A stretch of DNA of 64,000 nucleotides from Planctomycetota bacterium (GTDB lineage Bacteria > Planctomycetota > UBA8742 > UBA2392): assembly GCA_020848275.1 (NCBI GenBank), contig JADLAK010000006.1, positions 62,001 through 126,000 of the forward strand, read 5' to 3'. The notes beneath the pieces are model-generated. The model searched no databases. It had not been told where the DNA came from and saw nothing but the letters and a program-made list of their open reading frames with translations. The stretch's first letter is position 1; every line of letters begins with the position of its first letter. Positions 41,550 to 49,869 of the stretch are shown piece after piece. The position numbers and the translations under genes were made by a program.

Positions 41550-43256
41550 TTAGCGGGTAATGGCGAGATTGGGCAGCGCCTTTTGAAGGGCCTTGGCGCC
41601 CCAGTCTGTCATGCCGGTGCGATTGATGTCGAGGCGCTCCAGCGCCGATAACACCTTCAGATGTTCGACCCCGGCGTTGCTCACGCTGACGCATCCACCG
41701 AGGGACAGATCGCGCAGGTCCTTCATGTCCTTAAGGTGTTTAAGGCCCTCGTCCGAAACCCCCGCGTAGCCCAGTGATAGCCGCCGCAATGCCTTGAGGC
41801 CCGCCAGGTCCTTGAGTGACTCGTTTGTCAGGTTGCACCTGAGGAGCGCGAGGTTCTTCAGGCCCGTAAACGTCCCGACCTGTTTAACCGCTTCCGCGGA
41901 AAGTGGGCAGAATTCCAGGCTCAGGGATTCAAGCCCGAGCCCCGTGAGCGCCTTCAGGCCCTTGCCCGTGACGCCCTTGCAGCCCGAAAGCCAGAGCCGC
42001 CGCAGGTCCTTGAGCGGCTTCAGTTCTTCGATGCCGGCGTCGGAAATGGCGGTGCAATCTTCCAGCCAGACATCATCGAGGCCCGGGATCGCCGCAAGGT
42101 CCTTGAGCGCGGCGTCCTTGAGGCGGATGCAACCCGAAAGGCCGAGGCGGCGCAGCGTCGGGGAGCCCGCAAGCTCCTTGAGCCCGGCGCCGGTGATTGC
42201 CTTGCAGCCAAGCAGGTCCAGTGTGCGCAACTCTTTGAACCCGGAGAAAGTTTTGAACGCCGCGTCCGTGATTTTTTCGCAGAAGCTCAGGTTCAGCCGC
42301 CAAAGCATCGTTAGCGTCTTGAGCTCCGCCACGCCGGCGTCGGTGATGGGGTTGCTGCCGGCTTCCAGCGAACGTAGGGATTTGAGCGCCGCGAGTTCCT
42401 TGAGCCCGGCGTCCGTGACTTTGTCGCAGAACGTGATGTTGAGGAAAGCCAGCGACCCAAGCTTGCTGCATGTCTTAAGGCCCGCATCGGTGACCGCTGG
42501 ACAGGCGCCGAGGTCGAGGTGCTCAAGCGCCTTCAGTGCTTCAAGCCGGCCCAGGCCGGCATCGCCAATCTTGGGGCACGAACCGAGGTCCAGCGACCGC
42601 AAACGCGACAACGGGGCCAGGTGCTTCAGCCCGTCGTCGGTGATCGCTTCACAGCTGCCTAGGTCAAGGGAAACCAGTTGCGCCGCCTCCTTGAGGTGGG
42701 CTAGGCCGTCATCGTTGATGTTGCAGCTTGCAACGCCCAGGTGCTCCAGCGTCCCGATCTCGCCGGCGACCTTGAGCGATTGATTGGTCAGGCCGCGGCA
42801 ATACGCAACTTGCAGGGCCTTCAGGTTCACCAGCTTCTTGAGTTCAGCGACGCCGTGGTCGGTTGCGGCGGAGGCGACAATCTCGACTGAGTTGACAAGC
42901 GCCGCGATCTTCGATGCCGCAAGGCCCTTGAGGTCGTCGTCGGTAATTTTTGCGCCGGCCTGGCTGTAGGCCAGGTACTGGCCGGGCTTGAGTGCGATGC
43001 GCCGGCCCTCTGCCAGCACTTCGCCGGATTCGTCCCACGAACCCGGCCCTTCCTTGCTGCTCCAGCCCGGTTGCGGCGGCGCAGGATAGAGCGTGAAGCG
43101 CCCGCCGATGTCCGGCAATTGGAGGCTTCCGTCTTGCGGGTCATCGGCAACGTTGGCCTTTGGCTGCTCGGCGTTGTTTCCCCCGCTTCCCGCGCCGCAA
43201 GCCACGGTCAGGCCGGCAAGCGTCAAACAAAACAGGCAGGTGAGTCTGATGCGCAT
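41550..43256 (-). CDS. Leucine-rich-repeat lipoprotein
   Basis: The 568-residue protein has a lipobox (LTLAGLTVAC) and then about 16 leucine-rich repeats of the cysteine-containing type (for example LRSLDLGSCPKIGDAGLGRLEAL, split by repeats of about 24 residues). Such repeats mediate protein binding. It is likely anchored at the outer or inner membrane. It precedes tmk by 3 bases. Confidence 0.88.
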   Translation of the reverse strand: MRIRLTCLFCLTLAGLTVACGAGSGGNNAEQPKANVADDPQDGSLQLPDIGGRFTLYPAPPQPGWSSKEGPGSWDESGEVLAEGRRIALKPGQYLAYSQAGAKITDDDLKGLAASKIAALVNSVEIVASAATDHGVAELKKLVNLKALQVAYCRGLTNQSLKVAGEIGTLEHLGVASCNINDDGLAHLKEAAQLVSLDLGSCEAITDDGLKHLAPLSRLRSLDLGSCPKIGDAGLGRLEALKALEHLDLGACPAVTDAGLKTCSKLGSLAFLNITFCDKVTDAGLKELAALKSLRSLEAGSNPITDAGVAELKTLTMLWRLNLSFCEKITDAAFKTFSGFKELRTLDLLGCKAITGAGLKELAGSPTLRRLGLSGCIRLKDAALKDLAAIPGLDDVWLEDCTAISDAGIEELKPLKDLRRLWLSGCKGVTGKGLKALTGLGLESLSLEFCPLSAEAVKQVGTFTGLKNLALLRCNLTNESLKDLAGLKALRRLSLGYAGVSDEGLKHLKDMKDLRDLSLGGCVSVSNAGVEHLKVLSALERLDINRTGMTDWGAKALQKALPNLAITR

Positions 43257-43385
43257 GTATTCCCTCGGCAGGCTTTGGCGGGAGTGTAGTTTTGCCGGCC
43301 CTGAGCAGATAGCGGATGGCAGATAGCAACGACAACCGTCTTGTCTTTGCTATCCGCTAGCTGCGATCTGCTGTCTGCGGTTGCC
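43257..43385. repeat. Gap with mirrored GCAGATAGC words
   Basis: Between 43305 and 43380 the sequence has imperfect mirror-image words (GCAGATAGCGGATGGCAGAT against ATCTGCTGTCTGCGG). It may be a hairpin. It lies between the kinase gene and the LRR gene, both on the minus strand. Confidence 0.5.
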
Positions 43386-45074
43386 CTACCAGCTTCCGCC
43401 AAAGCGGTACTTGCGCTTGCGCGGCATGCGCACGGAATCGCTTTCTTCTTCCGGTGGCGGCTGTTGCGGCGCGGGGGCCGGCTTTGCAGGCGCACGGGCG
43501 CTTGGCGCGGGCGGCGGCACAGGCTTGGCCGCGGGCGGCGTGGGTTGCGGCGCGGCGGCCTGGCGCTGCGATTGTCCCTGCGGCATGCCGTAGCCGCGCA
43601 GGTTGGCCATGCGTTTCTTCTGGGGCACGAGCATGCCGCTGGTGCCCTTGGAAAGTTTCATGCCGCCCGCGGGCGGCGGCGTCTGGAACAATCCCGGCAG
43701 CTTGCCGGTCTTGATGATGTGCTCGATGTCCGAGACCAAGTGCCCCGCCGACGCCGGGCGATCCTCGGGCCGCTTGGCCATCATGTTGAAGATCAGCGTG
43801 CTGGCGGAATCGCTCAAGTCCGGGCGCAGGTTCTTGGGGTGCGGCGGCGGCTCGTGGATGTGGCGATACATCACGACCTCCGGCGGGCCCTCATAGGGCA
43901 CGCGCGAAGTCAGCATGTAAAACAGCGTGACGCCGAGGCTGTAGATGTCGCTGCGGGTGTCTATGTCCTGGCGGCCCATCGCCTGCTCGGGCGAAATGTA
44001 ATTGGGCGTGCCGACAGCCATGCCCTTGGTGCTGGTTGATTCATCGGCGGCGCGGACTTTGGCCAAGCCGAGGTCGAGCAACTTGGCGATGCGCTCGCGC
44101 GTGACCATGATGTTGTCGGGCTTGATGTCGCGATGCACCAACCCGTGTTTTTCGGCGTGCTCAAGCGCCTTGGCGACCTGCAGGATCACCTCCAGCGCGA
44201 GTTTTTCGTCCATCGGCCCGCGTTCGCGCACCAGTTGCTGCAGCGTTTTGCCCTCGACGTACTCCATGCAGAAATACGACAGGCCGCCGGCTTCGCCCGC
44301 GTCGATGCCGGTAATGATGTTCGGGTGGTTCAGCTTGGCGCTGGCGCGCGCTTCCTGCAGAAACCGCGCCTTGATGCCGGGATTGGCCGCAAGTTCAGGC
44401 TGCAGGATCTTGATGGCGACCCAGCGTTCCATGCGCGTCTGCTTGGCCTTGAACACCGTGCCCATCGCGCCGCGGCCCAGTTGCTCGACGATCTGGTAGC
44501 CGGGGATTTTCTGGCTGAACTGGTGCACCTGCTGGTAGCTCTTGATCTTGTCGATGGCGCTGCGCTCGAGGTAGCCGCGCTCCAGCAATATCTGGCCCAG
44601 CAGCGCCACGCGCTGGCCCTTGGACATCTGCGCACGCTGGATGTTGACGCATTCCTGGATCTGCGCCGCGTTGACGAGACCGAGGTTCATCGCCGCCTGG
44701 CCGAAGCTCACGCGCGGGCTTTCGCCGGCCACCGGCGGCGGAGGCTCGATCTCGGCCGGGTCCATCGGCTGCGTGTCGGCAAGCTGCGGGTTGTTCTCGG
44801 CGCGGTATTCGACGTTGGGGCCGCCCTCGACCGGCACGACATTGCCCTGCACTTCCGTGTTGCCGCCGACCAGCTCTTCCGTCGAAAGCTCGTGCGGCTT
44901 GTCCTCCACCCGGTCGGTGCCGGGCTTGCGCCGCGAGGTGTCGTCGGCGTCGGGCCGCCGCGTGATGCGCGTTTCAGGCTTGTGGACCGGGTACGATGAC
45001 GTCGCGGGTTTGCGCGGAACGCCGCCCGCGCGGCCGCTTTCGTCGGGTGAGAAGTGTGTGTTGCGGCTGTTCAT
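43386..45074 (-). CDS. Serine/threonine protein kinase
   Basis: The 562-residue PknB-like kinase has a P-loop EQLGRGAMGTVFKAK, the VAIKIL lysine, HRDIKPDNIMV, the metal motif as DLG (not DFG) in LLDLGLAK, and the APE-like region GTPNYISPEQAMG. Residues 90-190 form an N-terminal helical domain (FGQAAMNLGLVNAAQIQEC with ILLERGYLERSAIDKI), similar to the N-terminal domain of type II secretion ATPases. The C terminus is a long Pro/Ala-rich stretch without a transmembrane helix. DLG is a known active variant. The kinase is probably soluble and regulated by its N-terminal domain. Confidence 0.9.
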   Translation of the reverse strand: MNSRNTHFSPDESGRAGGVPRKPATSSYPVHKPETRITRRPDADDTSRRKPGTDRVEDKPHELSTEELVGGNTEVQGNVVPVEGGPNVEYRAENNPQLADTQPMDPAEIEPPPPVAGESPRVSFGQAAMNLGLVNAAQIQECVNIQRAQMSKGQRVALLGQILLERGYLERSAIDKIKSYQQVHQFSQKIPGYQIVEQLGRGAMGTVFKAKQTRMERWVAIKILQPELAANPGIKARFLQEARASAKLNHPNIITGIDAGEAGGLSYFCMEYVEGKTLQQLVRERGPMDEKLALEVILQVAKALEHAEKHGLVHRDIKPDNIMVTRERIAKLLDLGLAKVRAADESTSTKGMAVGTPNYISPEQAMGRQDIDTRSDIYSLGVTLFYMLTSRVPYEGPPEVVMYRHIHEPPPHPKNLRPDLSDSASTLIFNMMAKRPEDRPASAGHLVSDIEHIIKTGKLPGLFQTPPPAGGMKLSKGTSGMLVPQKKRMANLRGYGMPQGQSQRQAAAPQPTPPAAKPVPPPAPSARAPAKPAPAPQQPPPEEESDSVRMPRKRKYRFGGSW

Positions 45075-45231
45075 GGAAACCTGGGCAAAGCTCGACTTGT
45101 CGATTATAGGGTATCGGGCGGGGGTAAGAGTAGAGTTTAGCTAAGACGTCGTTACGTATTCGCACCGCTGCGGCGGACTGGATAGCGACGGCATTCGTTC
45201 CTATATTCGCGCGTGATCGGGACAGGCACCT
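45075..45231. promoter_or_regulatory. Divergent promoter region
   Basis: The 157-base gap between the kinase gene and the His-rich membrane protein gene must drive both. No clear operator was recognised. Confidence 0.3.
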
Positions 45232-45594
45232 ATGGTTCACAGCGATACCAAGACATTCGAACAGGCCGCGCAGGATGCGGTTGAGTTGCAGCCGCACGAT
45301 GACCCTGCGACAGACTCGGGCCACGGGGATGAAGCCCACCCGTCGGAAGACTCAGGGCACAGTGGCGATCATGGTCACCCTTCGGCAAGCTCAGGGCACG
45401 GCGACGATCACGGACACGGCGGCCACGACGATCATGCTGATCACGGGCATCACGCGCCGCCGGCGCCGAAATACCAGGTTGCGCCGCCCGCGCGGGTGGG
45501 GGACGTCAACGTGCGCACCTGGGTGGCCTACGGGATATTCCTGCTGGTGGTCCTGCTGGTCGGGGCAGTCATGCTCGGCGCATTTGGACGATAA
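45232..45594 (+). CDS. Histidine-rich single-pass membrane protein
   Basis: The 120-residue protein has a His/Asp/Gly-rich N-terminal half (residues 30-75, about 20 histidines, for example HGDDHGHGGHDDHADHGHH), a linker and one transmembrane helix (WVAYGIFLLVVLLVGAVMLG) near the C terminus. It would expose a metal-binding tail on one side of the membrane. A short repeat-like sequence (45378-45398) lies in frame within the histidine part. No signal peptide. Function unknown. Confidence 0.75.
   Translation: MVHSDTKTFEQAAQDAVELQPHDDPATDSGHGDEAHPSEDSGHSGDHGHPSASSGHGDDHGHGGHDDHADHGHHAPPAPKYQVAPPARVGDVNVRTWVAYGIFLLVVLLVGAVMLGAFGR
45378..45398 (+). repeat. In-gene repeat-like sequence CCCTTCGGCAAGCTCAGGGCA
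   Basis: This 21-base imperfect palindrome within the His-rich gene resembles the sequences at 56610-56631 and 58970-58986 outside genes. It adds residues HPSASSGHG in frame. I recall near-identical dispersed words from other environmental genomes but cannot verify it here. Confidence 0.45.
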
Positions 45595-45675
45595 TTTCAG
45601 CCAAGAATGGACACGAATCAACACGAATAACTGCCGTGAAAATTTGTGTTCAGTCGTGTGAATTCGTGGCTAAAC
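45594..45675. repeat. Intergenic inverted repeat (ATTCGTGGCTAAA type), copy 1
   Basis: Words like GGACACGAATCAACACGAAT and TTCAGTCGTGTGAATTCGTG mirror each other around a central AAAATTTG. A similar pair lies at 54075-54145, directly after another gene, so this is a dispersed repeat. Confidence 0.65.
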
Positions 45676-45700
45676 GCTTCTTGAGGGAGGTAGTCCAACC

Positions 45701-45907
45701 ATGAAACACGGCGCGCGCAACCAGATCACCGGCACGGTCACGGAAATCAAGAAGGGCGGCGTGATGTGCCAGGTCAAGGTCGACACCAAAGCCGGCAATA
45801 TCTCCAGTGTGATGACGCTGGAGTCGCTGGACAGCATGGGCCTGAAGAAGGGCGACCAGGTCAGCGTGCTGATCAAGGCGGTCAATACGATCCTGGTCAA
45901 AGAGTAG
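45701..45907 (+). CDS. Molbindin (Mop/TOBE-domain) protein
   Basis: The 68-residue protein is a single Mop/TOBE domain (ARNQITGTVTEIKKGGVMCQVKV, SSVMTLESLDSMGLKKGDQVSVLIKA). Molbindins store or buffer molybdate in the cytoplasm. GGAGG lies at a good distance before the ATG. Together with moaA this fits a molybdenum-using organism. Confidence 0.9.
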   Translation: MKHGARNQITGTVTEIKKGGVMCQVKVDTKAGNISSVMTLESLDSMGLKKGDQVSVLIKAVNTILVKE

Positions 45908-45937
45908 TTTCCCGCAACAGACGTTCGAACCAGACCG

Positions 45938-45999
45938 AGGTTCAGGTTCAGGTCTAGGTTCAGAAATGCTGTTCTGGACCTGAACCTGCACCTGAACCT
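45938..45999. repeat. Intergenic inverted repeat of AGGTTC words
   Basis: Tandem copies of GGTTCA at 45938-45955 are mirrored by TGAACC copies at 45976-45999. The arms can form a hairpin of about 18 bp between the molbindin and cyclophilin genes. Confidence 0.65.
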
Positions 46000-46017
46000 T
46001 TTCGGTAAGGACCGAAC

Positions 46018-46857
46018 ATGCAAGTGACATTGAAGCTGGACAAGCGCGAGTACGTTCTTGGCGATCCCATCATCGCCGAAGTGACCGTGACCAACGACGG
46101 CAAGGCGGTGCAGAGCATCGCCAAGCCCGCGCTCAACCTGCCCGCGACCAGTTTCAAACTCACGCGCGAAGCGGGCGCAAAGACGCCCGAAAGTTACATC
46201 GCGCGCCACGGCAACGAGGCCGAGACGGTGTCGCTCAAGCCCGGCGAAAAAATCAGCGGCAAAATCGAACTGCTCGCCATCGAGCCCGGGACGTACTCGC
46301 TGACCGCAATCCACGGCCACACCGGCCCCTGGCAAGGTAACTTCAACAAGAGTAACGCCACCAGTAGCGCCGCCGAGAAGATCACCGTCAAACCGCCAGC
46401 CAAGGGCCAGAAGCTCAAGGCACGCATGCAGACTGAAGCCGGCACGATCGTGCTGGGCTTTTTGCCCGAGCGCGCGCACAACCACGTGCTTTCGTGGCTC
46501 CAGTTGGCGAAGAAGGGCTACTTCAACGGGATTAAATTCCACCGCGTGGTGCCGAACTTCGTGATCCAGGGCGGCGACCCGACGGGCACCGGCAGCGGCG
46601 GCCCAGGCTACAAGCTTCCCGCCGAGTTCAACGAGATCAAACACGTGCCCGGCATCCTCTCGATGGCGCGCACCAACGACCCGCACAGCGGCGGCAGCCA
46701 GTTTTTCCTGTGCACCGCGGTCACGCCGCACCTGGACAACCAGTACACGGTGTTCGGTCAGGTTGAGGAGGGTATGGACGCGGCGATGAAAATCGGCGCG
46801 AGCGAATCCAACGCCAAGAAGTTCTCGATGCAGAAAGTCGAAGTCTTCGTCGGGTAG
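46018..46857 (+). CDS. Cyclophilin-type peptidyl-prolyl isomerase with an N-terminal beta domain
   Basis: The 279-residue protein has an N-terminal beta-sandwich (residues 1-125, KLDKREYVLGDPIIAEVTV, similar to proteinase-inhibitor-like or Ig-like domains) and a C-terminal cyclophilin (about 135-279). The cyclophilin part has GIKFHRVVPNFVIQGGDPTG, SMARTNDPHSGGSQFFL and NQYTVFGQVEEGMD. It catalyses proline cis-trans isomerisation. No signal peptide is seen. Confidence 0.9.
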   Translation: MQVTLKLDKREYVLGDPIIAEVTVTNDGKAVQSIAKPALNLPATSFKLTREAGAKTPESYIARHGNEAETVSLKPGEKISGKIELLAIEPGTYSLTAIHGHTGPWQGNFNKSNATSSAAEKITVKPPAKGQKLKARMQTEAGTIVLGFLPERAHNHVLSWLQLAKKGYFNGIKFHRVVPNFVIQGGDPTGTGSGGPGYKLPAEFNEIKHVPGILSMARTNDPHSGGSQFFLCTAVTPHLDNQYTVFGQVEEGMDAAMKIGASESNAKKFSMQKVEVFVG

Positions 46858-46970
46858 CGCCGTTTCATGCCGACCAGAGCCCACCGCGTCAGCGGTGGGA
46901 TGCAGTCACGGATATTCGAGTCGAAAACAAGTTTCACGCAAAAGCGCAAAGACCGCGAAGGGAAACGAAG

Positions 46971-47465
46971 ATGGCTCGCATCTCTGGCTGCATGCGGGCC
47001 ATCGTTTTGTTTGCCGCCCTTGGGGCCTGTGCTCAACCGCTTCTCGCCAATACTGGCTGGCCTGCCCTCTACATTGCTCGTGGCATCCTCATAACGTCTC
47101 CCGTCGCTTTGATTTCGATAGCAATTGAAGCGTTTGTATTGGGAAGAACCTTCAAGTGGCCATATCGAAGTGCCCTTTGGACGGCCTTCGTCGCCAATCT
47201 GATCTCACTTGGATTTGGTGCTTTTTTTACGGCCTATGTTTTTCCAATGCTGCTGCTTCCTTTCGCAAGCAGCGGCAATCAATGGCTTCTTGATGTTGGC
47301 CCTTCGCTCGTCTGGATGTTCGTTTGCAGTGTATTGCTCGAAGTGCCTGCCGTTCACGCCATGCGCAAAGTGGCGATGTGGAAACTGTGGCTGCCGTGCT
47401 CCATCGCCAATGTCCTTACTTATGGTTTTCTGGCGATTGTCTGGTTGGCAACAAAACCGTCCTAG
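46971..47465 (+). CDS. Hypothetical membrane protein of lower GC
   Basis: The 164-residue protein has about four hydrophobic segments (residues 7-30, 33-55, 68-95, 105-125, 140-160). No family was recognised. Its base composition is visibly more AT-rich than that of the neighbours, suggesting recent acquisition. The ATG at 46971 has GGGAAACGAAG upstream. The gap in front (46858-46970) carries a CGCAAAAGCGCAAAG-like repeat. Confidence 0.65.
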   Translation: MARISGCMRAIVLFAALGACAQPLLANTGWPALYIARGILITSPVALISIAIEAFVLGRTFKWPYRSALWTAFVANLISLGFGAFFTAYVFPMLLLPFASSGNQWLLDVGPSLVWMFVCSVLLEVPAVHAMRKVAMWKLWLPCSIANVLTYGFLAIVWLATKPS

Positions 47466-47750
47466 TCTTGCTTCTTCGCGTACTTCGCGCCTTCCGACTT
47501 CGCCAAGGCTTCGTCGGACAAGTCGCGTTGGTTTTTGTAGTTCACCCGTCACAAGCGCGCGCTACAATCGGGTCGTGCCACGAGGCACCTTGGGAACGCA
47601 GTCGCTGGGCCGGTCATCCGGCAAAGCGCGTTGACCCGGGGTCATCGTGGCCGCGTTCGTTTTGTGGCATCGAGCTCCAGCTCGATGCGCTTTGCGGTTC
47701 GAACAAACAACAACACATGGACCTGGAGGTCCATGCCACAGGGGCCGCCT
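47466..47750. repeat. Repeat-rich leader of the aconitase-like gene
   Basis: This 285-base gap holds two palindromes: GCATCGAGCT-CC-AGCTCGATGC at 47667-47688 and CATGGACC-TGGA-GGTCCATG at 47716-47735. No gene is supported. A longer in-frame start at 47631 would run through both palindromes and is rejected. Confidence 0.65.
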
Positions 47751-49721
47751 ATGCCACTGCCGACCACGATCAAGCTCACGCCGGGAAAGCGCGTGCTGTT
47801 TTTGACCAAGGACCTCGACTTGATCAAGAAGCAGCTCTACGAGGGTCTGAACCTTCGCATGGCTGACCTCAAAGTTTCGGACCTGCTCGATGACATCAAC
47901 ACCGACACGATGACGCCCGCGTGGGTCTGTTTCAGCCATAAGCCCGAGGATCTCGCGCTGGATGCCTATGCGGGTCTCTTTGACAAGGCCGGCGAGCGCG
48001 TGTTCAAATATCGCGCGCTGATTGACGGCGGCTTCGAAGTCATCGTCAGCGGCCAGCGCAAGGGCACAGGCTCCAGCCGCGAGACCGCGCCCCAAGCTGA
48101 GAAGTGGTCGGGCATCAACCTGGTGATTGCCGCGAGCTTTGCGCCGATCCACGAACGCAACAACATCAATCTTGGCCAGTTGATGGGCGACCACGAGCAG
48201 TTGAAGCGGTTACAGGCAGGAGAGACGCTGAAACTCAGCGAGTTCACGGGCAAGTATGACCCGGTAACGCGCGCCACCCTTGAGGCAGGAGGCCTGTTTC
48301 CGTACAGCGCCCAGGTCGCCAAAGGCGCGATCAAACCGCCGAAGAATGCGACGACGCGCCGCGCGATGACGATGGCCGAAAAGCTGATCGCGACGCACCT
48401 CGTGCCGGGCCAGGGCGAGCCGTTTGTTAAACCGGGCGACGCGGTGCTGGTGAACGTCGACGCGGGCTACAGCCACGAGTTCACGACCGCGCAGGTTCAT
48501 TACTTCCTGCAGCAGGAGTACGGCGAGAAATACACCGTCAAGAATCCGTCGAAATTCGCCGTGTTCGAAGACCACTTGCTTTACGCGACAGGCGTCAAAC
48601 GCTTCGCGCCATTCGAGGGCAAAATCAACACCCTGCGCAGCTTGCAGACGGAGTTCCAGAAGCACACAGGCGTGCGCGATTACAGCGCCAAAAACGGCAT
48701 CAGTCCGGGCATCTGCCACCAGGTCGCGCGCGAACATTTCATCGACCCGGGCGATTTCGTGCAGGCGACCGACAGCCACACCTGCATGGGCGGCGGCAGC
48801 AACTCGCTGGCCTATGGCGTCGGCGCAACCGAGTACGCCGGCCTCATTTACTCGGGCTTCACGTTCGTCGCCGTCCCGCAGAGCATCCGTTTCAATTTAA
48901 CCGGCAAACTGCAACCCGGCGTGACGGCCAAAGACGTCATGCTTTTCATTCTGGATACGTTTGCAAAAAAAGAGCAGACGCTGGACCGCGTGATGGAATT
49001 CGGCGGCCCCGGCCTCGCCAGTATCTCGATGGACGAGCGCGCGACACTCTGCAACATGGCAACGGAATGCAGCGCGAAGTCCGGCATCTGCGAAGCCGAC
49101 GAGGTGACCTGGCAATGGTTCAAGGCCAAGCGCAAACTCGATGACAAGCAGCTCGCCAAGTTGAAAGAACGTGCGGTTGCTCCCGACAAGGACGCGAAGT
49201 ATGACGGCGGCGTCCACACTATTGACCTGTCAAGCATTCTGCCGATGGTCGCCGAGCCCGGCGACCCGACCTACGGCAAGCTGATCGAAAAACTCGGCGA
49301 CGTGAGGATCGACATCGCCTACGCGGGCTCCTGCACTGCGGGCAAGGCCGACGACCTCGACTATTACGCGACCGTCGTCAAGGAAGCCACCGACGCCGGT
49401 TTAAGAGTCGCCCCGGGCGTCAAAATGTACCTGCAATACGGCAGCGAAGACGTCATGGCCTACGCCAAGGCCAAGGGCTATCCCGAACTGTTTGCCAAGG
49501 CCGGCGTCGACGTCATCAACCCCGGTTGCGGCGCCTGCATCGGTTGCGGCCCCGGCGTCAGCGACACCAAAGAACAAACGACCGTCAGCGCAATCAACCG
49601 TAACTTCCCCGGCCGCAGCGGCCCCGGTCGTCTGTATCTGGCGAGCCCGCTGACCGTCGCCGCAAGCGCGTTTACCGGCAAGATCACGGCCTACCGCAAG
49701 GGCATGTTCGCTAAACGCTAA
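47751..49721 (+). CDS. Aconitase-family hydro-lyase, swivel domain first
   Basis: The 656-residue protein has an N-terminal LeuD-like swivel domain (DLLDDINTDTMTPA; GTGSSRETAPQAEKWSGINLVIAASF at about residues 105-135). A catalytic LeuC/aconitase domain follows with HTCMGGGSNSLAYG and the [4Fe-4S] cysteines PGCGACIGCGPG. In classical AcnA the swivel domain is C-terminal, so the order here is reversed. The likely reaction is citrate to isocitrate, but other hydro-lyase substrates are possible. The ATG at 47751 follows AGGGG. Two ATGs at 47733 and 47688 are less likely. Confidence 0.85.
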   Translation: MPLPTTIKLTPGKRVLFLTKDLDLIKKQLYEGLNLRMADLKVSDLLDDINTDTMTPAWVCFSHKPEDLALDAYAGLFDKAGERVFKYRALIDGGFEVIVSGQRKGTGSSRETAPQAEKWSGINLVIAASFAPIHERNNINLGQLMGDHEQLKRLQAGETLKLSEFTGKYDPVTRATLEAGGLFPYSAQVAKGAIKPPKNATTRRAMTMAEKLIATHLVPGQGEPFVKPGDAVLVNVDAGYSHEFTTAQVHYFLQQEYGEKYTVKNPSKFAVFEDHLLYATGVKRFAPFEGKINTLRSLQTEFQKHTGVRDYSAKNGISPGICHQVAREHFIDPGDFVQATDSHTCMGGGSNSLAYGVGATEYAGLIYSGFTFVAVPQSIRFNLTGKLQPGVTAKDVMLFILDTFAKKEQTLDRVMEFGGPGLASISMDERATLCNMATECSAKSGICEADEVTWQWFKAKRKLDDKQLAKLKERAVAPDKDAKYDGGVHTIDLSSILPMVAEPGDPTYGKLIEKLGDVRIDIAYAGSCTAGKADDLDYYATVVKEATDAGLRVAPGVKMYLQYGSEDVMAYAKAKGYPELFAKAGVDVINPGCGACIGCGPGVSDTKEQTTVSAINRNFPGRSGPGRLYLASPLTVAASAFTGKITAYRKGMFAKR

Positions 49722-49723
49722 CG

Positions 49724-49797
49724 CATACATGGATGGACAGGATGGTCAGGATTGGGAAAGCAATTTCCTTATCTTGTTCATCCTGTGCATCCGTGTG
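49724..49797. repeat. Intergenic inverted repeat (GATGGACAGGAT type)
   Basis: Words such as GGATGGACAGGATGGTCAGGAT are mirrored by ATCTTGTTCATCCTGTGCATCC. The pair fills most of the gap after the aconitase-like gene. Confidence 0.65.
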
Positions 49798-49869
49798 AGT
49801 TGTTTCGTGCAGGCCACTGCCTTCAGCCTGAGTTCAAACTAAACTGTCTCCCCTTCCCGGAGAGACATC

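Noticed and set aside
47631-47750. Longer N terminus of the aconitase-like gene
   Set aside because: The added codons cross two palindromes and show no conservation with the swivel domain; an ATG with AGGGG in front exists at 47751.
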